Source: Spirochaetia bacterium (GTDB taxonomy: Bacteria; Spirochaetota; Spirochaetia; Treponematales; Breznakiellaceae). Taken from it: a DNA stretch of 6,228 nucleotides. The position numbers and the translations under genes were made by a program. The stretch's first letter is position 1; each line of letters opens with the position of its first letter. This document shows, piece after piece, positions 1-5,930 of the stretch. The stretch covers positions 1 through 6,228 of the forward strand of contig BNUR01000156.1 in assembly GCA_025997495.1 (NCBI GenBank), written 5' to 3'. The notes under the pieces are model-generated. The model searched no databases and was not told the DNA's origin. It saw nothing but the letters and a program-made list of their open reading frames with translations.

Positions 1-31
1 GACCAACCATCTTCACAAAGGTTTCGCCGGC
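1..31 (+). repeat. Left arm of a 31-bp perfect inverted repeat flanking the flipped gene segment
   Basis: Bases 1-31 are the exact reverse complement of 374-404. The match stops abruptly on the inner side (32 versus 373). On the outer side it reaches the window edge, so the full arm may be longer. The arm is itself coding sequence (AGETFVKMVG on the - strand). Confidence 0.95.
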
Positions 32-373
32 TTTTTTGGCGGCAAGCACATTGTCCGTGCCGATGTAGGTATCAACGGTGACGTTTTCTACATAACGATC
101 TACCGCGATAATCTTAATGCCCTTGCCCTGCAGATCTTTGATCGTGGGAGCAACCGCCGCGGAATCGGCGGGATTCACGATAAGAACCTTGACGCCCTTA
201 TTAACCAGGTCTTCAATGTCCTTTACCTGTTTGGCGGGATCATCTGAAGCGTCCGTAATGGTTACGCTTACCCCCAGGGCCTTAGCCTTGGATTCGGCGC
301 CGTCCTTCATGGAAACAAAGAAGGGATTGTTGAGAGTGGAGAGGGTGAACCCCACATCCGTTTGGGTTTTGCC
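1..373 (-). pseudogene. Ribose-type sugar ABC transporter substrate-binding protein, N-terminal part, inverted relative to the rest of the gene
   Basis: Read on the - strand from 373 down to 2, this gives 124 codons without a stop. They match the N-terminal lobe of RbsB-type periplasmic binding proteins (type I periplasmic-binding fold). Visible signatures are FTLSTLNNPFFVSMKDGA (ligand-contacting Ser, Asn and Phe-Phe in RbsB), DDPAKQVKDIEDLV, VNPADSAAVAP, IIAVDRYV and YIGTDNVLAAKKAGETF. The fragment begins at about the first residue of a mature RbsB. The start codon and the signal peptide are missing: on the - strand, position 374 onward is not signal-peptide-like. The last ten residues (AGETFVKMVG, bases 2-31) are encoded again at 374-403 on the + strand, where the C-terminal half continues. 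Function in an intact gene would be periplasmic capture of ribose or a related sugar. As arranged here it cannot give a complete protein. Assignment to the family is firm; the exact sugar is unknown. Confidence 0.85.
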
Positions 374-404
374 GCCGGCGAAACCTTTGTGAAGATGGTT
401 GGTC
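374..404 (-). repeat. Right arm of the 31-bp perfect inverted repeat
   Basis: This is the exact reverse complement of 1-31, with 342 bp between the arms. The inner end contains GCCGGC (374-379), a self-complementary hexamer, which is a plausible short-homology point for strand switching. The arm codes for AGETFVKMVG on the + strand, in frame with the C-terminal half of the binding protein. Confidence 0.95.
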
Positions 405-865
405 CCGATGCCGTTGTTGCGGTGCTTGAGGGCGTTGTCGCCGCATCAAGCAATATCGACCGTATGGAAGGGTACCGGCAAGCCCTGGCGGCCGGTGGAA
501 TTACCCCGGTGGTGACCCAGACCGCCAACTATAACCGCGCCGAAGGGCTTACCGTAACAGAAAATCTGTTGCAGAAAAACCCCAACATTACCGCTATTCT
601 GGCGATGAACGACGAAATGGCCCTTGGCGCCATTGAAGCGGTCAGGGCCGCGGGAAAAGTACCGGGCAAAGACATCCTGGTTGCCGGTTTTGACGCCGGG
701 GACGATGCCCAGGCTGCGGTCAAGGCTGGTACCATGATCTACACCGTGGAGCAGAAGACCGTACTCATGGGTGAAACCGCCGTTGAGACCGCCCAGAAAT
801 ACATCAAGGGTGAAACGGTTCCCGCGAACATTCCGATTGATGTAGAGATCATCACGAAAGAATAG
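374..865 (+). CDS. Ribose-type sugar ABC transporter substrate-binding protein, C-terminal part (gene split by inversion)
   Basis: These 163 codons, ending in TAG, match the second half of RbsB-like binding proteins. Signatures are AGETFVKMVG, SNIDRMEGYRQAL (the Arg aligns with a ribose-contacting Arg), ANYNRAEGLTVTENLL, AILAMNDEMALGAIEA (conserved Asn), VAGFDAGDDAQAAV (conserved Asp) and YTVEQKTVLMGE (conserved Gln). The frame opens slightly upstream, with a TTG at 362, but 362-373 is not homologous sequence. An internal ATG lies at 395. Neither start would give a secreted, folded protein, so this is a gene fragment and not a real 5' end. Joined to the - strand piece, the frame is exactly continuous (342 bp flipped, 114 codons) and makes about 277 residues, near the mature RbsB length. 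It precedes the catabolic genes and is probably the binding component of the same transport system. The importer ATPase and permease are not in the window. Confidence 0.85.
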   Translation, partial: AGETFVKMVGPDAVVAVLEGVVAASSNIDRMEGYRQALAAGGITPVVTQTANYNRAEGLTVTENLLQKNPNITAILAMNDEMALGAIEAVRAAGKVPGKDILVAGFDAGDDAQAAVKAGTMIYTVEQKTVLMGETAVETAQKYIKGETVPANIPIDVEIITKE

Positions 866-866
866 T

Positions 867-972
867 GAAGAATTTTAACCGCAAAGGCGACATCAGACCT
901 TTGGTCTGCGGCGCGCAAAAGAAGGAAAGACGTAACCCTTCTTCCCTTCGGCGCCTTTGCGGTAAATTCTTC
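867..972. repeat. Intergenic inverted-repeat element (AACCGCAAAGGCG type), copy 1
   Basis: The left end GAAGAATTTTAACCGCAAAG followed by GCG (867-889) is mirrored at 952-972, whose reverse complement is GAAGAATTTACCGCAAAG followed by GCG. The only difference is a two-base gap. The interior holds a perfect 6-bp hairpin, CAGACC-TTT-GGTCTG (894-908), and a looser GAAGG/CCTTC pairing near 921-947. The element starts one base after the TAG of the binding-protein gene and fills most of the gap before the mutarotase gene. Its outer ends resemble those of the element at 5805-5930, so the two look like members of one dispersed family. No open frame with recognisable content lies inside. In RNA it would fold into a long stem and could affect transcript stability or expression between transporter and catabolic genes, but that role is inference. 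Confidence 0.8.
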
Positions 973-1037
973 TCTTATGCGTTTATCCTGGGGGGGAGAC
1001 TCCCTGGTTCTTCCATCACTGCTATAAGAGGTAGACA

Positions 1038-1466
1038 ATGTTACGAGATATCCCCCCTATTATCACGCCGGACTTGATGAAAATTATTATGGAAATGGGC
1101 CACACCGATTATATCGTTTTAGCGGACGCGAATTATCCGGTGATGTCCGGGGCCAAACGGGCGGTGCGGCTTGACGGCGTGCAGGTTGACGAACTGTTGG
1201 ATGCGGTTCTGCAATTTTTTCCCCTGGACAGTTTTGTGCCCGCCCCGGTTACCCTTATGAACTACCTGCCCTCGGAACCCAAACCGGAAATTTGGGCAAC
1301 CTTCGATCAAATAGTACGAAAGTACGATATTGAAAAGGCTTACAAGGAATTCCGCCTTATTGAACGGCTGGATTTTTATGAATATGCACGGAGCGCCTAC
1401 GCAATTGTGCAGACCGGCACCACGGCGCGGTATGCAAATATTGGTCTGCAAAAAGGAGTGATCTAG
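1038..1466 (+). CDS. RbsD/FucU-family sugar mutarotase (L-fucose mutarotase-like)
   Basis: The 142-residue protein is the usual length for FucU/RbsD mutarotases, which interconvert alpha and beta anomers of free sugars in the cytoplasm. It aligns along its whole length with FucU. The start MLRDIPPIITPDLMKIIMEM leads into GHTDYIVLADANYP, which carries the family's catalytic His (H22) and conserved Asp (D30). RLDFYEYA has a conserved Arg near residue 110, and RYANIGLQKG has the Tyr-x-Asn pair (Y132, N134). It is closer to FucU than to RbsD in the LDGVQVDELLDAVLQFFPLD and VPAP segments. The ATG at 1038 has a good ribosome-binding site, AAGAGG at 1026-1031, with six bases between. The next gene starts two bases after its stop, so the two are co-transcribed. 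A mutarotase here implies that the imported substrate is a cyclic aldose needing anomer conversion before isomerisation. The actual sugar cannot be read from the sequence. Confidence 0.88.
   Translation: MLRDIPPIITPDLMKIIMEMGHTDYIVLADANYPVMSGAKRAVRLDGVQVDELLDAVLQFFPLDSFVPAPVTLMNYLPSEPKPEIWATFDQIVRKYDIEKAYKEFRLIERLDFYEYARSAYAIVQTGTTARYANIGLQKGVI
1453..1458 (+). promoter_or_regulatory. Strong ribosome-binding site of the cupin gene
   Basis: AAGGAG lies nine bases before the ATG at 1468 and inside the last codons of the mutarotase gene. It fixes the start of the next gene and suggests that the two are translated from one message. Confidence 0.8.
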
Positions 1467-1467
1467 G

Positions 1468-2676
1468 ATGGCCGACAGAGCGTTGATAGAAAAAGTGTTT
1501 GAGGCGGGGGGCGGTATTTTCCGCCTGAACCCGGTTTTTGTGCCCCGCCCCTTTGGCAAGGCCGGCAGGCGGCTTAAACTCCATCCGGATGATTACTACG
1601 CCCTTGGCCTTGAACGGGGTTCCATCAAGGAACGGTGGTTTTCCTCCACCATTGCCGCGCAAAACGGCCCCCTTGCCGCCCCCGACGAAGGGATGAGCTA
1701 TGTGGCGGCAAGCTACGGCAACGATGAAAAATTTACCCTCAAAGAGGCGATTGATACCTTGGGCAAGGATATAATCGGCGATGAGCTCTTGAAAAAATAC
1801 GGCGGCTGGCCGATGTACTCAAAGTTTTTCGATTTCTTTAACCCTCTCTTTCACCACGTGCACCTGATGTTTGAACACGCGGCAAAGGTCGGCAAACTGG
1901 GCAAGCCTGAATCCTATTATTTCCCGCCGCAGTTAAACAACCATTCCGGTGAGATGAACGCCACCTACTTTGGTTTTGACCCGGACACCAAACCGGAGGA
2001 GGTAAAAAAGCGTCTGCGGGACTATAACAAGGGCGACACCCGGATCACTGAACTTTCCCGGGCTTACCGGGTGGAGTTGGGTACCGGTTGGTTTACGCCG
2101 GCGGGGGTCATCCACGCCCCGGCTTCATGGCTTACCTATGAGCCCCAGTGGAATTCCGATGTAAACTCCGTGCAGGAAAACGTTGTTTCCGGTGAAATTT
2201 ACAACCGCAGTTTCCTTGTGGCCGAAGTACCCCAGGATAAGAAGGATGACATCGACTATATCTTCAGCCTTCTGGACTGGGAGAAAAACATCGACCCCAA
2301 CTACAAGAAACATTATTTCCGCCCCCCGGTGACGGCGATTGCCGACAAGGCGCATACTGAAAAATGGGTTTCCTACGCAAACGATTACTTCAGCGCGAAG
2401 GAACTTACCGTAGAGCCCGGGCAGAAGGTTACGGTAAAGGACGGCGCGGCTTACGGCCTTATCTGTGTACAGGGACGGGGCAAACTCAACAACTGGACCA
2501 TAGAGGCGCCCACGCTCCTCCGTTTCGGCCAGCAGAGTTCCGACGAGTTCTTCGTTAGCGAGGACGCCGCAAAGAAGGGCGTAGCGGTGGAGAATCACAG
2601 TCCCGTGGAATCCCTGGTTATCCTGAAACACTTTGGCCCGAATCATCCTGACGCGCCGAAAGCCCTTAAGGATTAA
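1468..2676 (+). CDS. Phosphomannose-isomerase-like two-domain cupin protein, candidate sugar isomerase
   Basis: This 402-residue cytoplasmic protein has no signal peptide or membrane segment. The first cupin domain (roughly residues 110-230) resembles the core of type I mannose-6-phosphate isomerase. HHVHLMFEH carries H130 and H132, where the isomerase has Gln-x-His. GKPESYYF carries K146 and E148, like the Lys-x-Glu motif. TGWFTPAGVIHAPAS carries H216, like the His of the PaGtxHA motif. H130/H132, E148 and H216 are the predicted metal ligands. A second barrel-like part (about 308-390) has glycine-rich turns but no obvious metal histidines, as expected for an inactive partner cupin. The protein is longer than short bacterial ManA and has an unfamiliar N-terminal 100 residues. 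It sits between mutarotase and ketose kinase genes, where an aldose-ketose isomerase is expected and no classical one is present. That substrate role is inferred from position and fold. Mannose-6-phosphate isomerase itself, or a regulatory sugar-binding cupin, remain possible. Confidence 0.7.
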   Translation: MADRALIEKVFEAGGGIFRLNPVFVPRPFGKAGRRLKLHPDDYYALGLERGSIKERWFSSTIAAQNGPLAAPDEGMSYVAASYGNDEKFTLKEAIDTLGKDIIGDELLKKYGGWPMYSKFFDFFNPLFHHVHLMFEHAAKVGKLGKPESYYFPPQLNNHSGEMNATYFGFDPDTKPEEVKKRLRDYNKGDTRITELSRAYRVELGTGWFTPAGVIHAPASWLTYEPQWNSDVNSVQENVVSGEIYNRSFLVAEVPQDKKDDIDYIFSLLDWEKNIDPNYKKHYFRPPVTAIADKAHTEKWVSYANDYFSAKELTVEPGQKVTVKDGAAYGLICVQGRGKLNNWTIEAPTLLRFGQQSSDEFFVSEDAAKKGVAVENHSPVESLVILKHFGPNHPDAPKALKD

Positions 2677-2680
2677 CCCT

Positions 2681-4186
2681 ATGGCTAAATACGTTTTAGG
2701 TTTTGATAACGGCGGCACGATGATCAAGGCCGCTGTTTTTGACCTCCATGGAAAAGAAATTATCACCAGGGGGATACATACCCCGGTTCAGAGCCCTGCC
2801 CCCGGTTTTACCGAGCGGGATTCAGAAGAACTGTGGCAGCATAACTGCGCCTGTGCAAAGCAAGCCCTGACCGCCGCGTCTATCGACCCTGCGGACATCA
2901 TCGGGGTCTCGGTCTGCGGGCACGGCAAGGGGCTGTATACCTGGGGCAAGAACGGTAAACCGGCCTATAAGGGCATCGTCTCCACCGACGGCCGGGCCTG
3001 GGCCTATCCTGAAAAATGGTACAAAGAAGGGATAGTGCAGAAATACTATCCCCGGCTTTGCCAGAAAATCCTCGCCTCCCAGGAAATATCCCTGCTGGCT
3101 TGGCTAAAGGACAATGACCGGCAGGCCTATGACAACATCGAATGGGTATTTTCCGTAAAGGATTACATACGGTTTAGGCTGACCGGGGAAGCCTATTCGG
3201 AGGCCACCGACTTCTCCGGCTCAGGGCTGATGAACATCATTGACGCGCGCTTTGACAAGGACATGCTGGAGGGCTTCGGTATTGGGGAGGTGTATGAAAA
3301 ACTCGCCCCTATACGGTACTCCTACGAAAAATGCGGCGCAATAACTGCGGAGGCGGCGGCCCTGACGGGACTGCGGGAGGGTACGCCCGTGGCGGGGGGC
3401 ATGTTCGACATTGATTCCTGTGCCGTGGCGATGAACGTTACCACCCCGGATGATTTCTGCACCATCGCCGGTACCTGGAGCATCAACGAGTATCCCTCAA
3501 AGACCCCGGTCACCGACGGCAGTATCGCTATGAATTCCCTTTTCGCCATACCGGGTTATTTCCTGGTGGAAGAGTGCAGCGCAACTTCCGCGGGAAACCT
3601 GGACTGGTTCACCGAACATTTTATTGACAAACACGAAATACCCGAGGGCAAAAAACTCTACGAGTACCTTGACGCAGAGGTCGAAAAGATCAAACCCGAA
3701 GACAGCGATGTGTACTTCCTGCCCTTCATCCACGGCTCCAACGACAATCCCCTGGGCCGGGGCTCCTTTGTGGGACTTACCGCCTACAACGAAAAAATAC
3801 ACTGCATACGGGCCATCTACGAAGGGGTGGTCTTCTCCCACAAGACCCACATCGACCGGCTGCTCAAAACACGCAAGCCCCCCAGGGCGATACGCATGGC
3901 CGGTGGCGCGGTAAACTCCGCCGTATGGGTGCAGATGTTCGCCGACATCCTGGGTTTCCCCATTGAGACCATTGATGTGAAGGAACTGGGGGCTCTGGGC
4001 TGCGCCATGGCGGCGGCCATAGCGGCGGGGGAATTTAAAGACTACAATGAAGCGGTGGCCTCCATGGTCAGGGTGAAGCAGAAGGTTGACCCGAATCCCG
4101 GCATGGCCGTAATATACAAGAGGAAGTATGAAAAATATTCCGCAATCCGCGAGGCTCTTAGCGGTGTATGGGATCTTTTTAAATAG
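2681..4186 (+). CDS. lyxK: FGGY-family carbohydrate kinase, L-xylulose/3-keto-L-gulonate kinase type
   Basis: The 501-residue protein has the two-domain FGGY architecture. The N-terminal phosphate-binding motif is [15 protein letters not shown] (D9-T13). The predicted catalytic base is D243 in GGMFDIDS, and the C-terminal nucleotide-binding part includes [18 protein letters not shown] and [14 protein letters not shown]. Segments such as [44 protein letters not shown] and [17 protein letters not shown] match E. coli LyxK closely from memory. The family phosphorylates L-xylulose (or 3-keto-L-gulonate) with ATP. The start is the ATG at 2681. A frame extension to 2633 overlaps the previous gene and lacks homology, while AAGGA at 2668-2672 is correctly spaced for 2681. 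The gap to the cupin stop is four bases and to the next gene eight bases. The downstream epimerases handle exactly the expected product, L-xylulose 5-phosphate. Family confidence is high; the exact substrate is less certain, and AraB-like or RhaB-like roles fit the sequence less well. Confidence 0.88.
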   Translation: MAKYVLGFDNGGTMIKAAVFDLHGKEIITRGIHTPVQSPAPGFTERDSEELWQHNCACAKQALTAASIDPADIIGVSVCGHGKGLYTWGKNGKPAYKGIVSTDGRAWAYPEKWYKEGIVQKYYPRLCQKILASQEISLLAWLKDNDRQAYDNIEWVFSVKDYIRFRLTGEAYSEATDFSGSGLMNIIDARFDKDMLEGFGIGEVYEKLAPIRYSYEKCGAITAEAAALTGLREGTPVAGGMFDIDSCAVAMNVTTPDDFCTIAGTWSINEYPSKTPVTDGSIAMNSLFAIPGYFLVEECSATSAGNLDWFTEHFIDKHEIPEGKKLYEYLDAEVEKIKPEDSDVYFLPFIHGSNDNPLGRGSFVGLTAYNEKIHCIRAIYEGVVFSHKTHIDRLLKTRKPPRAIRMAGGAVNSAVWVQMFADILGFPIETIDVKELGALGCAMAAAIAAGEFKDYNEAVASMVRVKQKVDPNPGMAVIYKRKYEKYSAIREALSGVWDLFK

Positions 4187-4194
4187 GATGGAAC

Positions 4195-4908
4195 ATGCTG
4201 GAAGAACTGAAAGAAAGGGTGTGCGCGGCGAATAAAAAACTGCCCGAGCACCATCTGGTTACTTTTACCTGGGGCAATGTGAGCGCCATAGACCGGAAAA
4301 CCGGCATGGTGGTTATCAAGCCCAGCGGCGTTGAGTACGATGACCTTACGCCTAAAAACATGGTGGTGGTGGACCTTGACGGCAAGATTGTTGAGGGCAA
4401 GCTGAACCCCTCATCGGATACGCCGACCCATCTGGTCCTTTACCGGGCCTTCGACGGTATAGGCGGCATCGTCCATACCCATTCAACTTATGCCACAATT
4501 TTTGCCCAGGCGAATATGAATATACCCGCCCAGGGTACCACCCATGCGGATTACTTTTACGGCGACATCCCCTGTACCCGGCACATGACCGACCGGGAAA
4601 TAAACGGCGCTTATGAATATGAGACCGGTAAGGTTATTGTTGAGACCTTTGAAAAGCATAAAATTTCTTTTGCCCAGGTACCCGCAGTTGTGGTGGCAAA
4701 CCACGGCCCCTTTTCCTGGGGGAAGGACCCCCTTGAGGCGGTGCATAACGCGGTGGTGCAGGAAGAAGTGGCGAAGATGGCCCTCAATGTTTTATTGCTG
4801 AACAGTAATACTGCAAAAATCCGGCAGGTCCTGCTTGATAAACATTACCTGCGCAAGCACGGCGCAAACGCCTACTACGGGCAGAAGTCCGGCAAGGCCC
4901 CCGTATGA
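4195..4908 (+). CDS. araD: L-ribulose-5-phosphate 4-epimerase
   Basis: The enzyme converts L-ribulose 5-phosphate to D-xylulose 5-phosphate, the entry to the pentose phosphate pathway. The 237 residues align from end to end with AraD/UlaF/SgbE, a class II aldolase-like zinc enzyme. Visible residues are TWGNVSA and [11 protein letters not shown] (phosphate binding), SSDTPTH, and the zinc ligands H94 and H96 in [13 protein letters not shown] plus H170 in [11 protein letters not shown]119 in TTHADYFYG and Y228 in [10 protein letters not shown] correspond to the catalytic Asp and Tyr, so it should be active. The C-terminus runs about seven residues past the usual end after YYGQ. AGGA at 4185-4188 overlaps the kinase stop and is the ribosome-binding site. 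Its stop overlaps the start of the next gene by four bases. From sequence alone AraD, UlaF and SgbE are hard to separate. The L-xylulose-type kinase and 3-epimerase beside it favour an UlaF/SgbE-like pathway role. Confidence 0.95.
   Translation: MLEELKERVCAANKKLPEHHLVTFTWGNVSAIDRKTGMVVIKPSGVEYDDLTPKNMVVVDLDGKIVEGKLNPSSDTPTHLVLYRAFDGIGGIVHTHSTYATIFAQANMNIPAQGTTHADYFYGDIPCTRHMTDREINGAYEYETGKVIVETFEKHKISFAQVPAVVVANHGPFSWGKDPLEAVHNAVVQEEVAKMALNVLLLNSNTAKIRQVLLDKHYLRKHGANAYYGQKSGKAPV
4905..4908 (+). other. ATGA stop/start overlap between the two epimerase genes
   Basis: The TGA stop of the 4-epimerase (4906-4908) overlaps the ATG of the 3-epimerase (4905-4907). Only a weak AAGG (4894-4897) precedes it, so translation of the second gene probably relies on coupling to the first. 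Confidence 0.85.
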
Positions 4909-5756
4909 AGCCGGGCAAAAAGCCTTGGCAGATAGGCATTTACGAAAAGGCCATGCCCAATGAGCTTTCCTGGAAGGAAAAGCTCCAAATCGCCAAAACC
5001 TTCGGGTACGATTTTCTTGAGATTAGTATTGATGAAACCGACGCCAAACTTGCCCGGCTGAAAATGCCGGCGGCGGAACGGCTGGAACTGCTACGTATGG
5101 TCTATGAAACAGGGCTGCCCATAAGGACCATGTGTCTGAGCGGCCACCGGAAATACCCCCTGGGCAGCGAGGACGCCGCAATACGGACGCGCAGCCTGGA
5201 GATCATGGAAAACGCTATCAACTTTGCCTGCGATACCGGCGTCCGGATCATCCAGTTAGCGGGTTACGATGTGTACTACGATCCTTCCAATCCACGGACA
5301 GAACAGCTTTTCTACGATGGGCTCCTCCAGTCCGTGCAGATGGCCGCCGCCAGGGGGGTAATCCTTGCCTTTGAAACCATGGAAACCGGGTTTATGAACA
5401 CCGTGGAAAAGGCCATGCACTACGTGAACCGAATCAATTCCCCCTACCTCAAGGTATACCCCGACTGCGGCAACCTGACCAATGCGGCGAAAACCTACGG
5501 AACCAGTGAAATAGAAGATCTGCACAAAGGCAGGGGGTCCATCGCCGCATTGCACCTGAAGGAAACTTTTCCCGGCAAATTTCGGGAGATACCCTACGGA
5601 ACCGGTCATGTCAACTTTGGGGCCTTTATCAAAACCGCCCTGGAATTGAATGTCCGCACCTTTGTTACCGAGTTCTGGTATACCGGAGAGGCGGATTTTC
5701 GGGAAACCATAAAAACATCGAAGGCATTTATCGATGCGCAGTTTGCCTGTTTATAG
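4905..5756 (+). CDS. ulaE: L-xylulose-5-phosphate/L-ribulose-5-phosphate 3-epimerase
   Basis: The enzyme interconverts L-xylulose 5-phosphate and L-ribulose 5-phosphate in the cytoplasm, linking the kinase to the 4-epimerase. It is 283 residues, nearly the length of E. coli UlaE/SgbU, with the xylose-isomerase-like TIM-barrel fold. Signatures are [88 protein letters not shown] and VTEFWYTGE. The four metal or catalytic positions of UlaE are all present: E157, D187, H217 and E256. The start at 4905 is supported by homology immediately after it and by the ATGA overlap. This is the last gene of the operon; 48 bases later an inverted-repeat element begins and the convergent gatB follows. No ulaD-type decarboxylase is adjacent, which argues against ascorbate use as the main job of this operon. 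Confidence 0.93.
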   Translation: MKPGKKPWQIGIYEKAMPNELSWKEKLQIAKTFGYDFLEISIDETDAKLARLKMPAAERLELLRMVYETGLPIRTMCLSGHRKYPLGSEDAAIRTRSLEIMENAINFACDTGVRIIQLAGYDVYYDPSNPRTEQLFYDGLLQSVQMAAARGVILAFETMETGFMNTVEKAMHYVNRINSPYLKVYPDCGNLTNAAKTYGTSEIEDLHKGRGSIAALHLKETFPGKFREIPYGTGHVNFGAFIKTALELNVRTFVTEFWYTGEADFRETIKTSKAFIDAQFACL

Positions 5757-5804
5757 CCTTCCAATATTCAAGGTAGTAGGTGACACCATTGACAATGTTA
5801 ATAA

Positions 5805-5930
5805 GAAGAATATCAACCACGAAGGACACGAAGGAACACGAAGGGAAGAGAAAAAGATCACAAGCCCCCCTCTTTCTTCTCTTTTCTTCACCTTTGTGTC
5901 CTTCGTGTCCTTTGTGGTTAATTATTCTTC
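5805..5930. repeat. Intergenic inverted-repeat element (AACCACGAAGGACACGAAGG type), copy 2
   Basis: The left arm from 5805 begins GAAGAATATCAACCACGAAG and continues with GACACGAAGG units. The right arm ending at 5930 is its near mirror: the reverse complement starts GAAGAATAATTAACCACAAAG and also continues with GACACGAAGG. The pairing extends about 45-50 bases per arm with a few mismatches and indels, leaving a short pyrimidine-rich centre near 5865-5885. Each arm contains two or three near-direct units of ACACGAAGG. The outer consensus matches the element at 867-972. Here it lies between two convergent genes and would form a large stem in either transcript, so it may act in transcription ending or RNA stability; that is inference. 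Apparent frames across it, encoding NHEGHEGTRREEK and FVSFVSFVV, are translation artefacts of the repeat. Confidence 0.85.

Noticed and set aside
117..392. 91-codon + strand open frame at the left edge
   Set aside because: It is the antisense shadow of the clearly homologous binding-protein coding sequence on the - strand.
1..404. Site-specific invertible promoter or phase-variation cassette as the main interpretation
   Set aside because: The arms are ordinary coding sequence, no recombinase is present, and the flipped form still lacks a plausible signal peptide. It is kept only as an alternative in the findings.
894..908. CAGACC-TTT-GGTCTG hairpin as a stand-alone terminator
   Set aside because: The stem is only six base pairs and no T-run follows. 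It is better described as internal structure of the repeat element.
973..1037. Possible promoter before the mutarotase gene (TATAAG near 1023-1028)
   Set aside because: The TATAAG overlaps the ribosome-binding site and no convincing -35 box lies about 17 bases upstream, so I do not call it.
865..1077. Short + strand open frame across the first inverted repeat
   Set aside because: It is made of repeat sequence and overlaps the mutarotase start. There is no ribosome-binding site and no family resemblance.
2633..2680. Upstream extension of the kinase gene by 16 codons
   Set aside because: It would overlap the cupin gene, has no homology, and the ATG at 2681 has a well-spaced AAGGA and starts exactly at the FGGY N-terminus.
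2125..2766. Long - strand open frame (213 codons) opposite the cupin gene
   Set aside because: The opposite strand has recognisable domains and good start signals; this frame has none and spans a gene boundary.
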